From: Holophagales bacterium
GTDB taxonomy: Bacteria; Acidobacteriota; Thermoanaerobaculia; UBA5066
DNA length: 64,000 nt
Direction: 5' to 3'
NCBI GenBank assembly: GCA_016716705.1
Contig: JADJVF010000038.1
Coordinates: 1-64,000, forward strand
Every line of letters starts with the position of its first letter. Position 1 is the stretch's first letter. Under the pieces are notes generated by a model, which had not been told where the DNA came from, did not search any database, and was given only the letters and a program-made list of their open reading frames with translations. Shown here in pieces: positions 14,926 to 23,372 of this stretch. A program made the position numbers and the translations under genes.

Positions 14926-16380
14926 ATGCCATCTTCAGAAGCCCGTCGCGGCTCGAACCCGCTCTCGCTCGTCGTCATCGGTGCCGGTCCCGCCGGGCTG
15001 ACGGCAGCGTGGGAGAACAGCCTTCACGGCGGGACTGCGACGATCCTCGAGCGGGACGGGCTCGTCGGGGGAATCGCCCGCACGGTCGAGCACGAGGGCT
15101 ACCGGTTCGACATCGGAGGGCACCGGTTCTTCACGAAGGTCCGCGAGGTCGAGGAACTCTGGCATTCGATGCTGGACGAGGAGTTCGTGCGCGTTCCCCG
15201 GCAGTCGCGGATCCTCTACCGGCGGAAGCTGTTCTCCTATCCCCTCAAGCCGATCGAGGCCTTCTTCGGGCTGGGCCCGGTCGAGAGCATCCGGTGCGGG
15301 CTCAGCTTTCTCGCGGCCAACCTGCGCCCCCGGCTGCCCGAGGACGACTTCGAGACCTGGGTCTCGAACCGGTTCGGGAGACGGCTCTTCTCCATCTTCT
15401 TCAAGACCTACACCGAGAAGGTCTGGGGCGTCCCCTGCACGCAGATCCGGGCCGATTGGGCCGCGCAGCGGATTCGCGGGCTATCCCTCTGGAAGGCGGT
15501 CTGGCACGCGGTGAAGCCCGACCGCAGCGTGAAGACTCTCATCGACGCGTTCGACTACCCGCGCCTCGGGCCGGGCCAGATGTGGGAGACGTTCCAGCAG
15601 AAGCTGGAGTCGAAGGGATCTCGGGTCCTGCTGAAACGGCCCGTCACGCGCATCACGTGGGAGCCCGGAAGAGGCGTCACCGGCGTCGAGGCGGAGGGCC
15701 CGGCCGGCCCGGAGCGCCACGCCGGCGATGCCGTGGTCTCCTCGATGCCGCTCTCCGAGCTGGCCCTCGCGCTCGACCCCGCGCCTCCCCGGGAGGTCCT
15801 CGATGCGGCCGCGAGACTCCGATACCGCGACTTCATCCTGGTCGCCGTCATGTTCGAAGGAGAGCAGTTCTTTCCCGACAACTGGGTTTACGTCCACAGC
15901 CCCGAGGTCCGGATCGGCCGGGTCCAGAACTTCAACAACTGGTCCGCCGCGATGGTCCCGCGCCCCGGCGTCACGTGTCTCGGGCTCGAGTACTTCTGCT
16001 TCCAGACGGACCCGATCTGGACCATGCCGGACGAGGAGCTCATCGAGCTCGGCCGTCGCGAGATCGTTCAGACCGGGCTCGTCGGTCCCGAGGTCCGGAC
16101 TCTCGACGGCGCCGTTGTCCGGATGCCGAAGACGTACCCGATGTACGACCCGGGCTATGGCGAGAACGTCGAAGTCGTCCGGCGTTTTCTCGAGACGTCT
16201 CTCCCGAACCTCCTGCAGGTCGGGCGCAACGGCATGCACCGCTACAACAACCAGGACCATGCGATGGTCACCGGCATGTACGCCGTCAGGAACCTCTACG
16301 GCGCAAAGCACGACCTCTGGGCCGTGAACGTCGACGACGAGTACCACGAAGAGACTCGCCAGCTTCGTCCGGGAGAGTAG
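14926..16380 (+). CDS. FAD-dependent amine-oxidase-fold oxidoreductase (UDP-galactopyranose-mutase/protoporphyrinogen-oxidase-like)
   Basis: A 484-residue flavoprotein from ATG 14926. The Rossmann FAD-binding motif (VVIGAGPAGLTAAWE) begins near residue 14, followed by the ILERDGLVGGIART segment and GYRFDIGGHRFFTK, typical of the amine-oxidase/Glf-like superfamily. The body keeps DFETWVSNRFGRRLF and YTEKVWGVPC, found in bacterial proteins annotated as UDP-galactopyranose mutase or glycosyl-associated oxidoreductases. The C-terminal FAD contact is NGMHRYNNQDHAMVTGM. A polysaccharide-related role is inferred from likeness only; no glycosyltransferases are nearby. A GTG at 14860 is an alternative start. 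It converges with the tryptophanase gene. Confidence 0.82.
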   Translation: MPSSEARRGSNPLSLVVIGAGPAGLTAAWENSLHGGTATILERDGLVGGIARTVEHEGYRFDIGGHRFFTKVREVEELWHSMLDEEFVRVPRQSRILYRRKLFSYPLKPIEAFFGLGPVESIRCGLSFLAANLRPRLPEDDFETWVSNRFGRRLFSIFFKTYTEKVWGVPCTQIRADWAAQRIRGLSLWKAVWHAVKPDRSVKTLIDAFDYPRLGPGQMWETFQQKLESKGSRVLLKRPVTRITWEPGRGVTGVEAEGPAGPERHAGDAVVSSMPLSELALALDPAPPREVLDAAARLRYRDFILVAVMFEGEQFFPDNWVYVHSPEVRIGRVQNFNNWSAAMVPRPGVTCLGLEYFCFQTDPIWTMPDEELIELGRREIVQTGLVGPEVRTLDGAVVRMPKTYPMYDPGYGENVEVVRRFLETSLPNLLQVGRNGMHRYNNQDHAMVTGMYAVRNLYGAKHDLWAVNVDDEYHEETRQLRPGE

Positions 16381-16425
16381 GAGGACGGTTCCCCCGCCAA
16401 CCGCGGCCGGGGGCCGAAGCGCCCG

Positions 16426-17796
16426 TCAGAGCGGCGCGAAACGCGCCGTGAAGTGCCTCAGGACGCTTGGAGCTTCGGTGATCCGGAGACCGCGCAGCTC
16501 CTCGCGCTTGCGGTAGACCTCGAGGACACCCTCCGCCGCGTAGTCGATGTGCGACTGCGTGTAGACGCGCCTCGGGATCGCGAGGCGGACGAGGTCCATC
16601 GCGCCGGGCTTCTCGGTCCCGTCCGGCTGCATCCCGAACATCACGGTCCCGATCTCGACGCCGCGGATGCCGGCCTCGACGTAGAGCGAGTTCGCGACGG
16701 CGATGCCCGGGTACTGGAGCGGCGGGACCTGGGGGAGCATCGCCCGAGCGTCGATGTAGACGGCGTGGCCGCCCGCGGGCTGGATGATCGGGACGCCGGC
16801 GGCCGTCAGCTTGTCGGCGAGGTAGGCCGTCGAGCGGATCCGGTAGCGCAGGTACGGCTCCTCGACGACCTCCTCGAGCCCGCGGGCGATCGCCTCGAGG
16901 TCGTACCCGGCGAGGCCGCCGTACGTCGGGAAACCCTCGGTGAGGATCAGGAGATTCCGGCAGGAAGCGGCGAGAGCGTCGTCGTTCATCGCCAGGAAAC
17001 CGCCGATGTTGGCGAGGCCGTCCTTCTTGGCCGACATGGTGGCGCCGTCGGCGAGGGAGAACATCTCCTGGGCGATCGCCTTCGGGGTCCGGTCCGCCTG
17101 CCCCGGCTCGCGCTCCTTGATGAACCACGCGTTCTCGGCGAAGCGGCAGGCGTCGAGGATGAACGGCTTGCCGTACTTGTCGCAGAGCGCGCGGATCCCC
17201 CGGATGTTCTCGAGCGAGACGGGCTGGCCGCCGCCGGAGTTGTTCGTGACGGTCACCATCACGATCGGAACCCTCGCCCCGTCCTCGATCAGGGTCTTCT
17301 CCAGCTTCTCGAGGTCCATGTTCCCCTTGAACGGGTGGATCAGGGACGGGATCTTCCCCTCGGCGATGACGAGGTCGCGGGCCTCGGCCCCCTCGACCTC
17401 GATGTTCGCGCGCGTCGTGTCGAAGTGCGTGTTGCTCGGGATGACCATTCCCGGCTTCAGGATCGTGTGGAAGAGGATCCGCTCCGCCGCGCGCCCCTGG
17501 TGCGTCGGGATGACGTGCTTGAAGCCCGTCAGGTCGGTGACGACGTCGCGGAAACGGTAGAACGAGCGGCTGCCTGCGTAGCTCTCGTCCCCCTGCATCA
17601 GGGCGCCCCACTGCGCCGAGGACATCGCGCCCGTCCCGGAATCGGTCAGAAGGTCGATGAGGACGTCGTCCGCGCGGAGGAGGAAGACGTTGTACCCGGC
17701 TTCGACGAGCGCCTTTTCGCGCTCCTCGCGGGTGGTGAACTTGACCGACTCGACCGACTTGATGCGGAAGGGCTCGATGATCGTCTTGAACAGCAT
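16426..17796 (-). CDS. tnaA: Tryptophanase (tryptophan indole-lyase)
   Basis: A 456-residue PLP enzyme that splits tryptophan to indole, pyruvate and ammonia. Fold-type I motifs are clear: EPFRIKSVE start, DLLTDSGTGAM, GDESYAGSRSFY, PTHQGRAAE, the PLP lysine in TMSAKKDGLANIGG (about residue 257) and LTEGFPTYGGLAG. Tyrosine phenol-lyase is the close alternative, and the N-terminus is indeed TPL-like. At two discriminating positions it follows tryptophanase: Ile in GVEIGTV, where TPL has the substrate Arg, and His in LRHFTARF, where TPL has Phe. ATG at 17796 gives the family length. No tnaC-like leader or permease is adjacent, so regulation may differ from E. coli. Confidence 0.85.
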   Translation of the reverse strand: MLFKTIIEPFRIKSVESVKFTTREEREKALVEAGYNVFLLRADDVLIDLLTDSGTGAMSSAQWGALMQGDESYAGSRSFYRFRDVVTDLTGFKHVIPTHQGRAAERILFHTILKPGMVIPSNTHFDTTRANIEVEGAEARDLVIAEGKIPSLIHPFKGNMDLEKLEKTLIEDGARVPIVMVTVTNNSGGGQPVSLENIRGIRALCDKYGKPFILDACRFAENAWFIKEREPGQADRTPKAIAQEMFSLADGATMSAKKDGLANIGGFLAMNDDALAASCRNLLILTEGFPTYGGLAGYDLEAIARGLEEVVEEPYLRYRIRSTAYLADKLTAAGVPIIQPAGGHAVYIDARAMLPQVPPLQYPGIAVANSLYVEAGIRGVEIGTVMFGMQPDGTEKPGAMDLVRLAIPRRVYTQSHIDYAAEGVLEVYRKREELRGLRITEAPSVLRHFTARFAPL

Positions 17797-17810
17797 GGCA
17801 GCCGGGGATT

Positions 17811-18602
17811 CTACCCGGCGCCCCGCCTTTCCCGCGCCTCGCGAAGGCATTTTCCGACGGACTCCGCCGCGGCCGAAGGCCACGCGGACAGGAGAGGCCT
17901 CAGCTCGCGCTCGGCGAGGTCGAGGAGGGCGAGGGCCGCGTCGAGCGGGTCCCGCCCCAGGACGCCGTTCAGCTCGCCGCCGAGCCGCGGGTACGCCCTC
18001 TCGAATCTCCGGAACGGGTCGAGGTCATCGAGAGGCACGGCCGATTCGGCCGGGAGGTGCCGCGCGAGCAGGCGCAGGAGATGCCCCGTGGCGTACCCCG
18101 CCACGAAGAGGCGCGCCGAGAGGAGCTCGCCCCTCGCTGCGCGCCCGCCACCCACGAGGAGGTTTCCGAGGAGCTGGCCCAGGAGCCACCGGTCGGCAGG
18201 AGACTCCAGCGGCTTCGCGGCAACGAGTGCCATTCGCTCAGTCACACCGCCGCGGTCGAGGAGCACCGCGTACCGGTTCGCGCGAGCGACGTGCAGCTCG
18301 TCGAGGTCGAAGACGGCGAACTCGAGGAGGTGCCCGTCTTCGAGGACGACCTTGAGCCCGTGCTCCGTCTCGCGGTGGACGAGAACCGCACGACCCGACC
18401 CGGGCAGCCAGCCAAGGTCTGTCCGCAGGTCCTCCTGCAAGCCGGGCACCGTGATGACGAAGAAGTCGTGGTCCGAGAAGGCATCAGGCGGGACCCCGGC
18501 CCCCGACATCGAGCCGAGGGCTACGAGGCCGACGACCCGCGGGTCGGCAGCGAGGGCGGAGGTCAGGGTGCGGCTGAAGGCGTCGTAGGCCGGGCGGTCC
18601 AT
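17811..18602 (-). CDS. Nucleotidyltransferase-fold protein
   Basis: A 263-residue protein. The N-terminal half resembles the Pol-beta nucleotidyltransferase core: a helix, then VVGLVALGSMSGAG and DAFSDHDFFVI, where the GS and DxD-like positions fit the metal-binding motif, with a later acidic strand (HLLEFAVFDLDEL). The C-terminal half is helical and Leu-rich (WLLGQLLGNLLVGGGRA). Relatives include adenylyltransferases of the aminoglycoside type and uncharacterised proteins; the substrate cannot be told. ATG at 18602 was chosen over an upstream extension of low-complexity Arg-rich sequence. It lies 14 bases upstream of tryptophanase on the same strand and may be co-transcribed with it. Confidence 0.7.
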   Translation of the reverse strand: MDRPAYDAFSRTLTSALAADPRVVGLVALGSMSGAGVPPDAFSDHDFFVITVPGLQEDLRTDLGWLPGSGRAVLVHRETEHGLKVVLEDGHLLEFAVFDLDELHVARANRYAVLLDRGGVTERMALVAAKPLESPADRWLLGQLLGNLLVGGGRAARGELLSARLFVAGYATGHLLRLLARHLPAESAVPLDDLDPFRRFERAYPRLGGELNGVLGRDPLDAALALLDLAERELRPLLSAWPSAAAESVGKCLREARERRGAG

Positions 18603-18711
18603 CAGGGGATTCTCGCCCGGCACGCCGGAAATCCTCAGCGCGCAGCGACGGCCGCGATTCATCCAGGTCCTGCCCGCCGCGGCCCGGATCGATCTGGCGC
18701 ACACTCGGCGC

Positions 18712-19119
18712 GTGCCCGACCTCATCCTCTACGATGGCGAATGCGGCCTCTGCCACCGGAGCGTCGCCTTCCTGGCTCGGCGAGACCGGGACGGGAGCCG
18801 CTTCCTCTTCGCGCCGATCGGGGGAGAGACGGCCGCGGCCCGGCTCGGAGGCAACAGCCCCAGCCAGCACCCGGTGGGGACCGTCATGGTCCTCGACGAG
18901 AGTGGCGTCCTTCGGACCAGGAGCGATGCCGTCCTGCACGCTCTCGACCGCCTCGGCGGCGCCTGGCGAATCCTCGCGAGCGCCTCGCGAGTCGTTCCCC
19001 GTCCTCTCAGAGACGGCGCCTACTTCGCCGTGGCACGGATCCGGGGGCGGCTCTTCGCCCGACCTCCGGGGGCCTGCCCTCGCCTCCCTGAACGCCTCGC
19101 GGCGCGCCTTCTTCCCTGA
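18712..19119 (+). CDS. DCC-family thiol-disulfide oxidoreductase-like protein (DUF393)
   Basis: A 135-residue protein starting GTG. The N-terminal LILYDGECGLCHRSVAFL contains the CxxC-like pair and DGxCxLC signature of the DCC (DUF393) family, followed by FLFAPIGGETAAARL, typical of the thioredoxin-like fold. It is the usual size for the family (about 120-140). Function is largely unknown; a redox role is assumed. It is divergent from the nucleotidyltransferase-like gene with about 110 bases between starts and convergent with the small gene that follows. Confidence 0.85.
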   Translation: MPDLILYDGECGLCHRSVAFLARRDRDGSRFLFAPIGGETAAARLGGNSPSQHPVGTVMVLDESGVLRTRSDAVLHALDRLGGAWRILASASRVVPRPLRDGAYFAVARIRGRLFARPPGACPRLPERLAARLLP

Positions 19120-19139
19120 GTCCGGTCCAGGCGCGGCCG

Positions 19140-19457
19140 TCAGCTCGCGGACCGCGCCCTCCAGGCGCTGGCGTAGGCGTCGAACGCCTTCTTCAGCCGC
19201 TTGCGATACTTCTCCTCCCGGCTCGGTCGGAAGGTCTTCTTGATCGCGCGAAGGACCGGGCTCGCCTCCTCCGCGATGGAGCTCCGATCGAGCTCGGCGA
19301 GGATCGAATCCACGACCGGCGCCAGCCGCTCGGGGTCCGTGGGCTCCAGAGGGAACGCCGAGACCCGAGCCAGGTGAGCCCTTGCGTACTCTCCAGCGGT
19401 GTCGCGCAGCGTGAGGCGGAAGACCTGCCAGCTGGCCCCGAGTTTCTTTTCCGGCAT
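19140..19457 (-). CDS. Hypothetical protein, helical
   Basis: A 105-residue protein starting at ATG 19457. It is mostly alpha-helical with a basic C-terminal half (IKKTFRPSREEKYRKRLKKAFDAYASAWRAR). The N-terminal part (MPEKKLGASWQVFRLTLRDTAG) is amphipathic. It is divergent from the MFS gene (57 bases apart). No family was recognised, and no signal peptide or membrane segment is present. Codon composition is like neighbouring genes, which supports it being real. Confidence 0.6.
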   Translation of the reverse strand: MPEKKLGASWQVFRLTLRDTAGEYARAHLARVSAFPLEPTDPERLAPVVDSILAELDRSSIAEEASPVLRAIKKTFRPSREEKYRKRLKKAFDAYASAWRARSAS

Positions 19458-19514
19458 CGAGGACCCTCGAGGGCATTCTAGGCGCGGCAGCGCTGCCCTG
19501 CTCGTCCGGCTACG

Positions 19515-20720
19515 ATGCCTCCCGTGCCGCGCCGTACTACCCCCGCAGCGCTCCTCTTCGTCGTCGGCCTCGCGTTCTTCACCGACTCGGTCCTGTACTA
19601 CCTTCTCGTTCCGCTCCTCCCCCACTACGCGAAAGTCCTGGACCTTTCGCAGATGGAAGTCGGGGTCCTCTTCGGCGCCTACGCCTCGGCCATCCTCGCC
19701 GGTACCTGGCCCCTCGGTCGGCTCTCCGATCGGATCGGCCGCCGCAAGCCGTTCCTTTGGGGTCTCGTCGGCCTCGCAGCGACGACCGTCCTGTTCGCTT
19801 TCGCCTCCTCCTATCCGCTTCTGCTCCTCGCCCGCGTCCTGCAGGGGCTGGCCGCGGCCGCGACGTGGACGTCGGGCCTGGCGCTGCTGGCGGAGGGATT
19901 CCCGTCGGAGCGCCGCGGCCAGGCGATGGCGACCGCATTCGCCGCCGCGAACATCGGAGTGCTCCTCGGGCCGCCGATATCGGGCTTCCTCCTGGAGAGC
20001 TTCGGACCTCGCAGCCCGTTCCTGCTCGCCGCCGGTCTGGCCCTCGCCGATGCCGCCGCCCGCGTCGGATTCCTCCGGGACGCCGAGCCTCCGCCGGGGG
20101 AACGCGTCGGCCTCTCCGGGCTCCTCGCGAACGCCACGGTCCGCATCTTCGCCGGGGCGATGGCCCTCGGCGCCTCCCTGTGGGCGATCCTGGAATCGAC
20201 GCTCCCGCTCCACCTCGACTCCTCCCTCGGGATGCGCGCCTCGGAGATCGGCATCCTCTTCGCCGCCGCGGCGCTGACACACACCCTCACGTCGCCCCTG
20301 ATGGGCCGCCTCTCGGACCGCGTCGGCCGGCTGAAGGTGATGAGGATCGGCTTCGTCCTGGCGGCGCTCCTCGTTCCGGTTCCGGCGTTCCTCACGACGA
20401 AGTGGGCGGTCGCCCTCTCGATGGCGGCCCTCGGCGTCACCGCCTCCTTCGTGATGAGCCCCGTGAGTCCGGGCCTCGCCGACGCCGTCGAGGCGATGGG
20501 GACCCGCTCGTTCGGGAGCGTTTTCTCCCTCGTGAACGTCGCCTATGCTGTCGGCATGATGGTGGGCCCCCTCGCCGGCAGCGCCCTCGTAGAGGCTGTC
20601 GGTCTGCGGGGCGCGCTGGCCGCGACGGGCTTGGTCTTCGCCGTCTACCTCGTGCCGCTCGCACGCCTGAAGCCGGTTGCCGGGCCACCCGGGAGCCCCG
20701 CTACACTCCCCCCGCCGTGA
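19515..20720 (+). CDS. MFS transporter
   Basis: A 401-residue membrane protein with about 12 hydrophobic helices. The N-terminal signature between helices 2 and 3 (GRLSDRIGRRKPFLWG) and the repeat in the second half (MGRLSDRVGRLKVMRIG) are the diagnostic MFS loop. VLQGLAAAATWTSGLALLAEGFP resembles drug:H+ antiporters of the DHA1 or vesicular amine type. The exported substrate is unknown. It is translationally coupled to the following UPF0126 gene by a GTGA overlap, which suggests shared expression, though not a known functional pair. Confidence 0.88.
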   Translation: MPPVPRRTTPAALLFVVGLAFFTDSVLYYLLVPLLPHYAKVLDLSQMEVGVLFGAYASAILAGTWPLGRLSDRIGRRKPFLWGLVGLAATTVLFAFASSYPLLLLARVLQGLAAAATWTSGLALLAEGFPSERRGQAMATAFAAANIGVLLGPPISGFLLESFGPRSPFLLAAGLALADAAARVGFLRDAEPPPGERVGLSGLLANATVRIFAGAMALGASLWAILESTLPLHLDSSLGMRASEIGILFAAAALTHTLTSPLMGRLSDRVGRLKVMRIGFVLAALLVPVPAFLTTKWAVALSMAALGVTASFVMSPVSPGLADAVEAMGTRSFGSVFSLVNVAYAVGMMVGPLAGSALVEAVGLRGALAATGLVFAVYLVPLARLKPVAGPPGSPATLPPP

Positions 20721-21385
20721 AACCCGCCCTTCCGCAGCTGACGACCGCCGTCGAGGCGGCCGCGGTCGTCGTCGCGACGATCTCGGGGATGATCACGGCG
20801 GCGCGGGCGCGGATGGACCTGATCGGGACGTTCACCCTCGCCCTCGTCACGGCGTTCGGCGGCGGGACTCTTCGGGACCTCGTCCTCGAGAGGAGGCCCC
20901 TCTTCTGGGTCGCCAACGAGGGGTACGTCTTCCTGACGCTCCTCCTCTGCCTCGCCTTCGTCTACAACCGCCGCGCCTTCGCGCTCGCCGGCTCGCTCGA
21001 CAGCAGGGCCGTGTTCATCGACGCCCTCGGCCTCGCACTCTTCAGCCTGACGGGCGTCCGGTACGCCCTCGAAGCGGGCCTTCCGCCGCTTCCCGCGTCG
21101 CTGATGGGGGTCATCACCGGAACCTTCGGCGGCGTTCTGCGCGACGTTCTCATCCGCGAGATCCCGGCCATCTTCCGACCCGGCCCGCTCTACGCCGCGG
21201 CGTCGTTCCTCGGCTGCCTCGTGATCCTGGCGGGGCCGTGGCTCGAGATCCCGCAACCGCTCGCCGACGCCTCGGGCTTCGCCACGATCGTCCTCCTCAG
21301 GATGGCCTCCGTCCGGCTCGGCCTCCGCCTTCCCGCCCCACACTGGCTCGGGAAGGCGGAAGAAGAAGAGGGGCCTACTTCGTGA
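20717..21385 (+). CDS. UPF0126/TRIC-type membrane protein (YicG-like)
   Basis: A 222-residue protein starting GTG in overlap with the MFS stop. It is made of two copies of the UPF0126 domain. Each has three hydrophobic helices and the hallmark glycine/Arg-Asp motif: TAFGGGTLRDLVL near residue 40-52 and GTFGGVLRDVLIRE near 130-143. Length matches the family (about 205-220). Prokaryotic members include TRIC-like cation channels and glycine-transport-associated proteins; the substrate is not determined here. Its last 11 bases overlap the convergent lipoprotein gene. Confidence 0.9.
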   Translation: MKPALPQLTTAVEAAAVVVATISGMITAARARMDLIGTFTLALVTAFGGGTLRDLVLERRPLFWVANEGYVFLTLLLCLAFVYNRRAFALAGSLDSRAVFIDALGLALFSLTGVRYALEAGLPPLPASLMGVITGTFGGVLRDVLIREIPAIFRPGPLYAAASFLGCLVILAGPWLEIPQPLADASGFATIVLLRMASVRLGLRLPAPHWLGKAEEEEGPTS

Positions 21386-22247
21386 CCTTCGTGACCTTCG
21401 CGTCCTCGACGACGAGAGTGTAGGTGTAGCCGGAGCCGAAGTCCCGGTCGACGGCAACGGTCCCCTTCACGAGGACGACGTCTCCCTTGGAGACTGTGTC
21501 GTTCGTCGTGACCGTGACGTCGTGGTCCTTTCCTTCGGGCGTCCCCGACCCGTCCCGGAGGTGGATCCAGTTCTTCCCCATGATCCCGGCGTTGAACTTG
21601 ACGACCTTGCCCCGGATGGCGACCGTCTTCCCCTTCAGCGTGGCGCGCTGGGCGACGACCTCGGCGACCGTCCGCCCGTCGGCGCCTTCGGCCTTCGCGA
21701 CGGAGATCTTCTCGGTCACTTCCGGTCCGCTCGCCGCGGCTGCGTGCTGAGCGGCCATGGACGCCGGAACTGCGGGAGGAACCGCGCCCATCCCGGTGGT
21801 CGTGGCCGGTGCGGCCGGTGCGGCCGCGGACGCGGCGGAGCCCGCTCCGGGTGCAAGCGTTCCGAAGAGGATGACGTCGAACGTCCGGTTCAGCGTCTTG
21901 CTCTCGAAACCGTTCATCGGCATCGGGTTCAGGACGGTGACCGTCTGGCCCTTCTCGACCTTCGACTCGTTGACCGCGGCCCAGGTTTCCCCTTCGGCCG
22001 TCTTCAGCTTCAGGTAGGTGTAGCCCGCCGCGTCCATCGTCTCGAGGATCGTGCCGGTGACGGAGGTGGCGCCCGCGTTCGATGCCCCGGCTGCCGGCTC
22101 GCTGGCGTGGGCTCCGGCGAGGGCGACCTCGGGCTTGGCCGGCGGCGCTTCCGCGGCGGGAACCGCCGCCTTGCTGCAGCCGAGGGACAGGGACACCGCG
22201 AGGAAGAGGACGGCGAGGGACGACGAGTAGACAGGGTGCGTCTTCAT
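21375..22247 (-). CDS. Lipoprotein with OB-fold-like C-terminal domain
   Basis: A 290-residue protein. The N-terminus (KTHPVYSSSLAVLFLAV, then SLGC) is a lipoprotein-like signal with Cys about residue 24. An Ala/Pro-rich linker leads to a beta segment (TGTILETMDAAGYTYLKLKTAEGETWAAV) and, after a second Ala/Pro-rich linker, a related one (VVAQRATLKGKTVAIRGKVVKFNAGIMGKNWIHLRDG). Both look like small OB-fold nucleic-acid-binding-like domains often found in periplasmic proteins. The ending DVVLVKGTVAVDRDFGSGYTYTLVVEDAKV completes the second domain. It is the last gene of the band-7 operon; the gap to the gene above is 59 bases. Function unknown. Confidence 0.78.
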   Translation of the reverse strand: MKTHPVYSSSLAVLFLAVSLSLGCSKAAVPAAEAPPAKPEVALAGAHASEPAAGASNAGATSVTGTILETMDAAGYTYLKLKTAEGETWAAVNESKVEKGQTVTVLNPMPMNGFESKTLNRTFDVILFGTLAPGAGSAASAAAPAAPATTTGMGAVPPAVPASMAAQHAAAASGPEVTEKISVAKAEGADGRTVAEVVAQRATLKGKTVAIRGKVVKFNAGIMGKNWIHLRDGSGTPEGKDHDVTVTTNDTVSKGDVVLVKGTVAVDRDFGSGYTYTLVVEDAKVTKVTK

Positions 22248-22306
22248 GCCCCCCAATGGTACTTCGTCCGGGTTCCCCGCCGCTTCGATCGCCGTGTTCC
22301 CCTTCG

Positions 22307-23372
22307 CTATCTCCTCTCCGGCTCCTGGGGCACCGGGGTTGGCTCCGTCGCCTGCGTCGGTGCACCCCCCGACGGCCGCGCCGCCCGCCCCACCAGGTAG
22401 TCCACCAGCTCGTTCACGTTCATCGTCGAGACGTTCGAGCCCGGCACGATGAGGAACTTCTTCTGCGCGAACTGCTTGGCGACCTGCATCTTCACGTAGG
22501 CGTCGCCCCCCATCTTCCCGAGGGCCTCGGCTTCCTTGCGGATCCCCTCGGCCTCGGCCTGGGCGACGGCGACGACCGGCCTTGGCCTGGTTCGTCTTCG
22601 TCTGGAAGTAGCCGTCCGCCTCGTTGCGCAGCCGCCCCGCCTCGCCCCGGGCGTCCTCGAGCAGCTTGTTCCAGCCGGCCCGCCGCCCCTCGAGCTCGGA
22701 ACGCTTCTGGACCTCCATCGACTTCTGCTGCTCCACGAGCTTCTGCTGGTCGGCCTCGGCCTGCTTCTGCGCGTTGATCGCGGCCTGGTAGGCCGGGTCG
22801 AAGCGGTGCTGCTGCACCTGGAGGGAGTCGATGAGGATCCCGTACGGCGAGAGCGAGGCGACGAGGGCCTTCCTCGTCTTCTCGGCCATCGCGTTCTTGA
22901 TGGCGACCTGGTAGTACTCCTCGGAGGTGATCTCGTTGAAGATGTCGCGGATCACCGACCTCGAGATCGGTCTCACGATCCGCTCCCGGATCTCCTCGAC
23001 CGTCTGGCCGACGTTCGTGATGAGGAATCCGGCCTTCTTCGGGTCGATCCGCCACATGACGTTGACGTCGATGTGGACGTTGTTGCCGTCCTTCGTCTTG
23101 AACGTGATGTCGTCGGGGATGGGGCGGTCCCCTTCCGCGGGGTTCGCGTTCATCAGGAGGTTCTGCTGGGCGACGGAGAGCGTCGTCCAGGAGTTCACGA
23201 CCGGGAGGACCGTGTAGACGCCGCCCGGGGGATAGACCTCCTGCGCGCCCCGCTTCTCCAGCATGCCGAAGAGGTTCGTCCTCACGCCGACCTCGGTCGA
23301 GTTCGTGGGCCTGCACCCGCCGAGGCTGGCGGACGCCAGGGCCGCGAGGGCGGCTGCCGCCAGGCGCCTCAC
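22307..23372 (-). CDS. SPFH/band-7 (prohibitin-like) lipoprotein, frameshifted in this sequence
   Basis: About 354 residues when one base is removed. It starts GTG at a GTGA overlap with the upstream band-7 gene. A lipoprotein-like N-terminus (LASASLGGC) is followed by the SPFH domain (NVHIDVNVMWRIDPKK, PISRSVIRDIFNEITSEEYYQV) and a helical coiled coil rich in AEADQQKLVEQQKSME. The frame breaks near 22576-22579, where GCCGG has one G too many on the minus strand. Deleting it restores VVAVAQAEAEGIRKE and the C-terminus (KKFLIVPGSNVSTMNV). Probably a membrane-scaffold subunit that assembles with the other band-7 protein. Confidence 0.82.

Noticed and set aside
16381..16425. Terminator hairpin between the flavoprotein and tryptophanase genes
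   Set aside because: Only a 6-bp CCCCCG/CGGGGG pairing without T-tract; too weak to report as a feature.
22307..23372. Band-7 gene as a true pseudogene
   Set aside because: One base restores a complete family-typical protein and similar indels affect several core genes, so sequence error is more likely.
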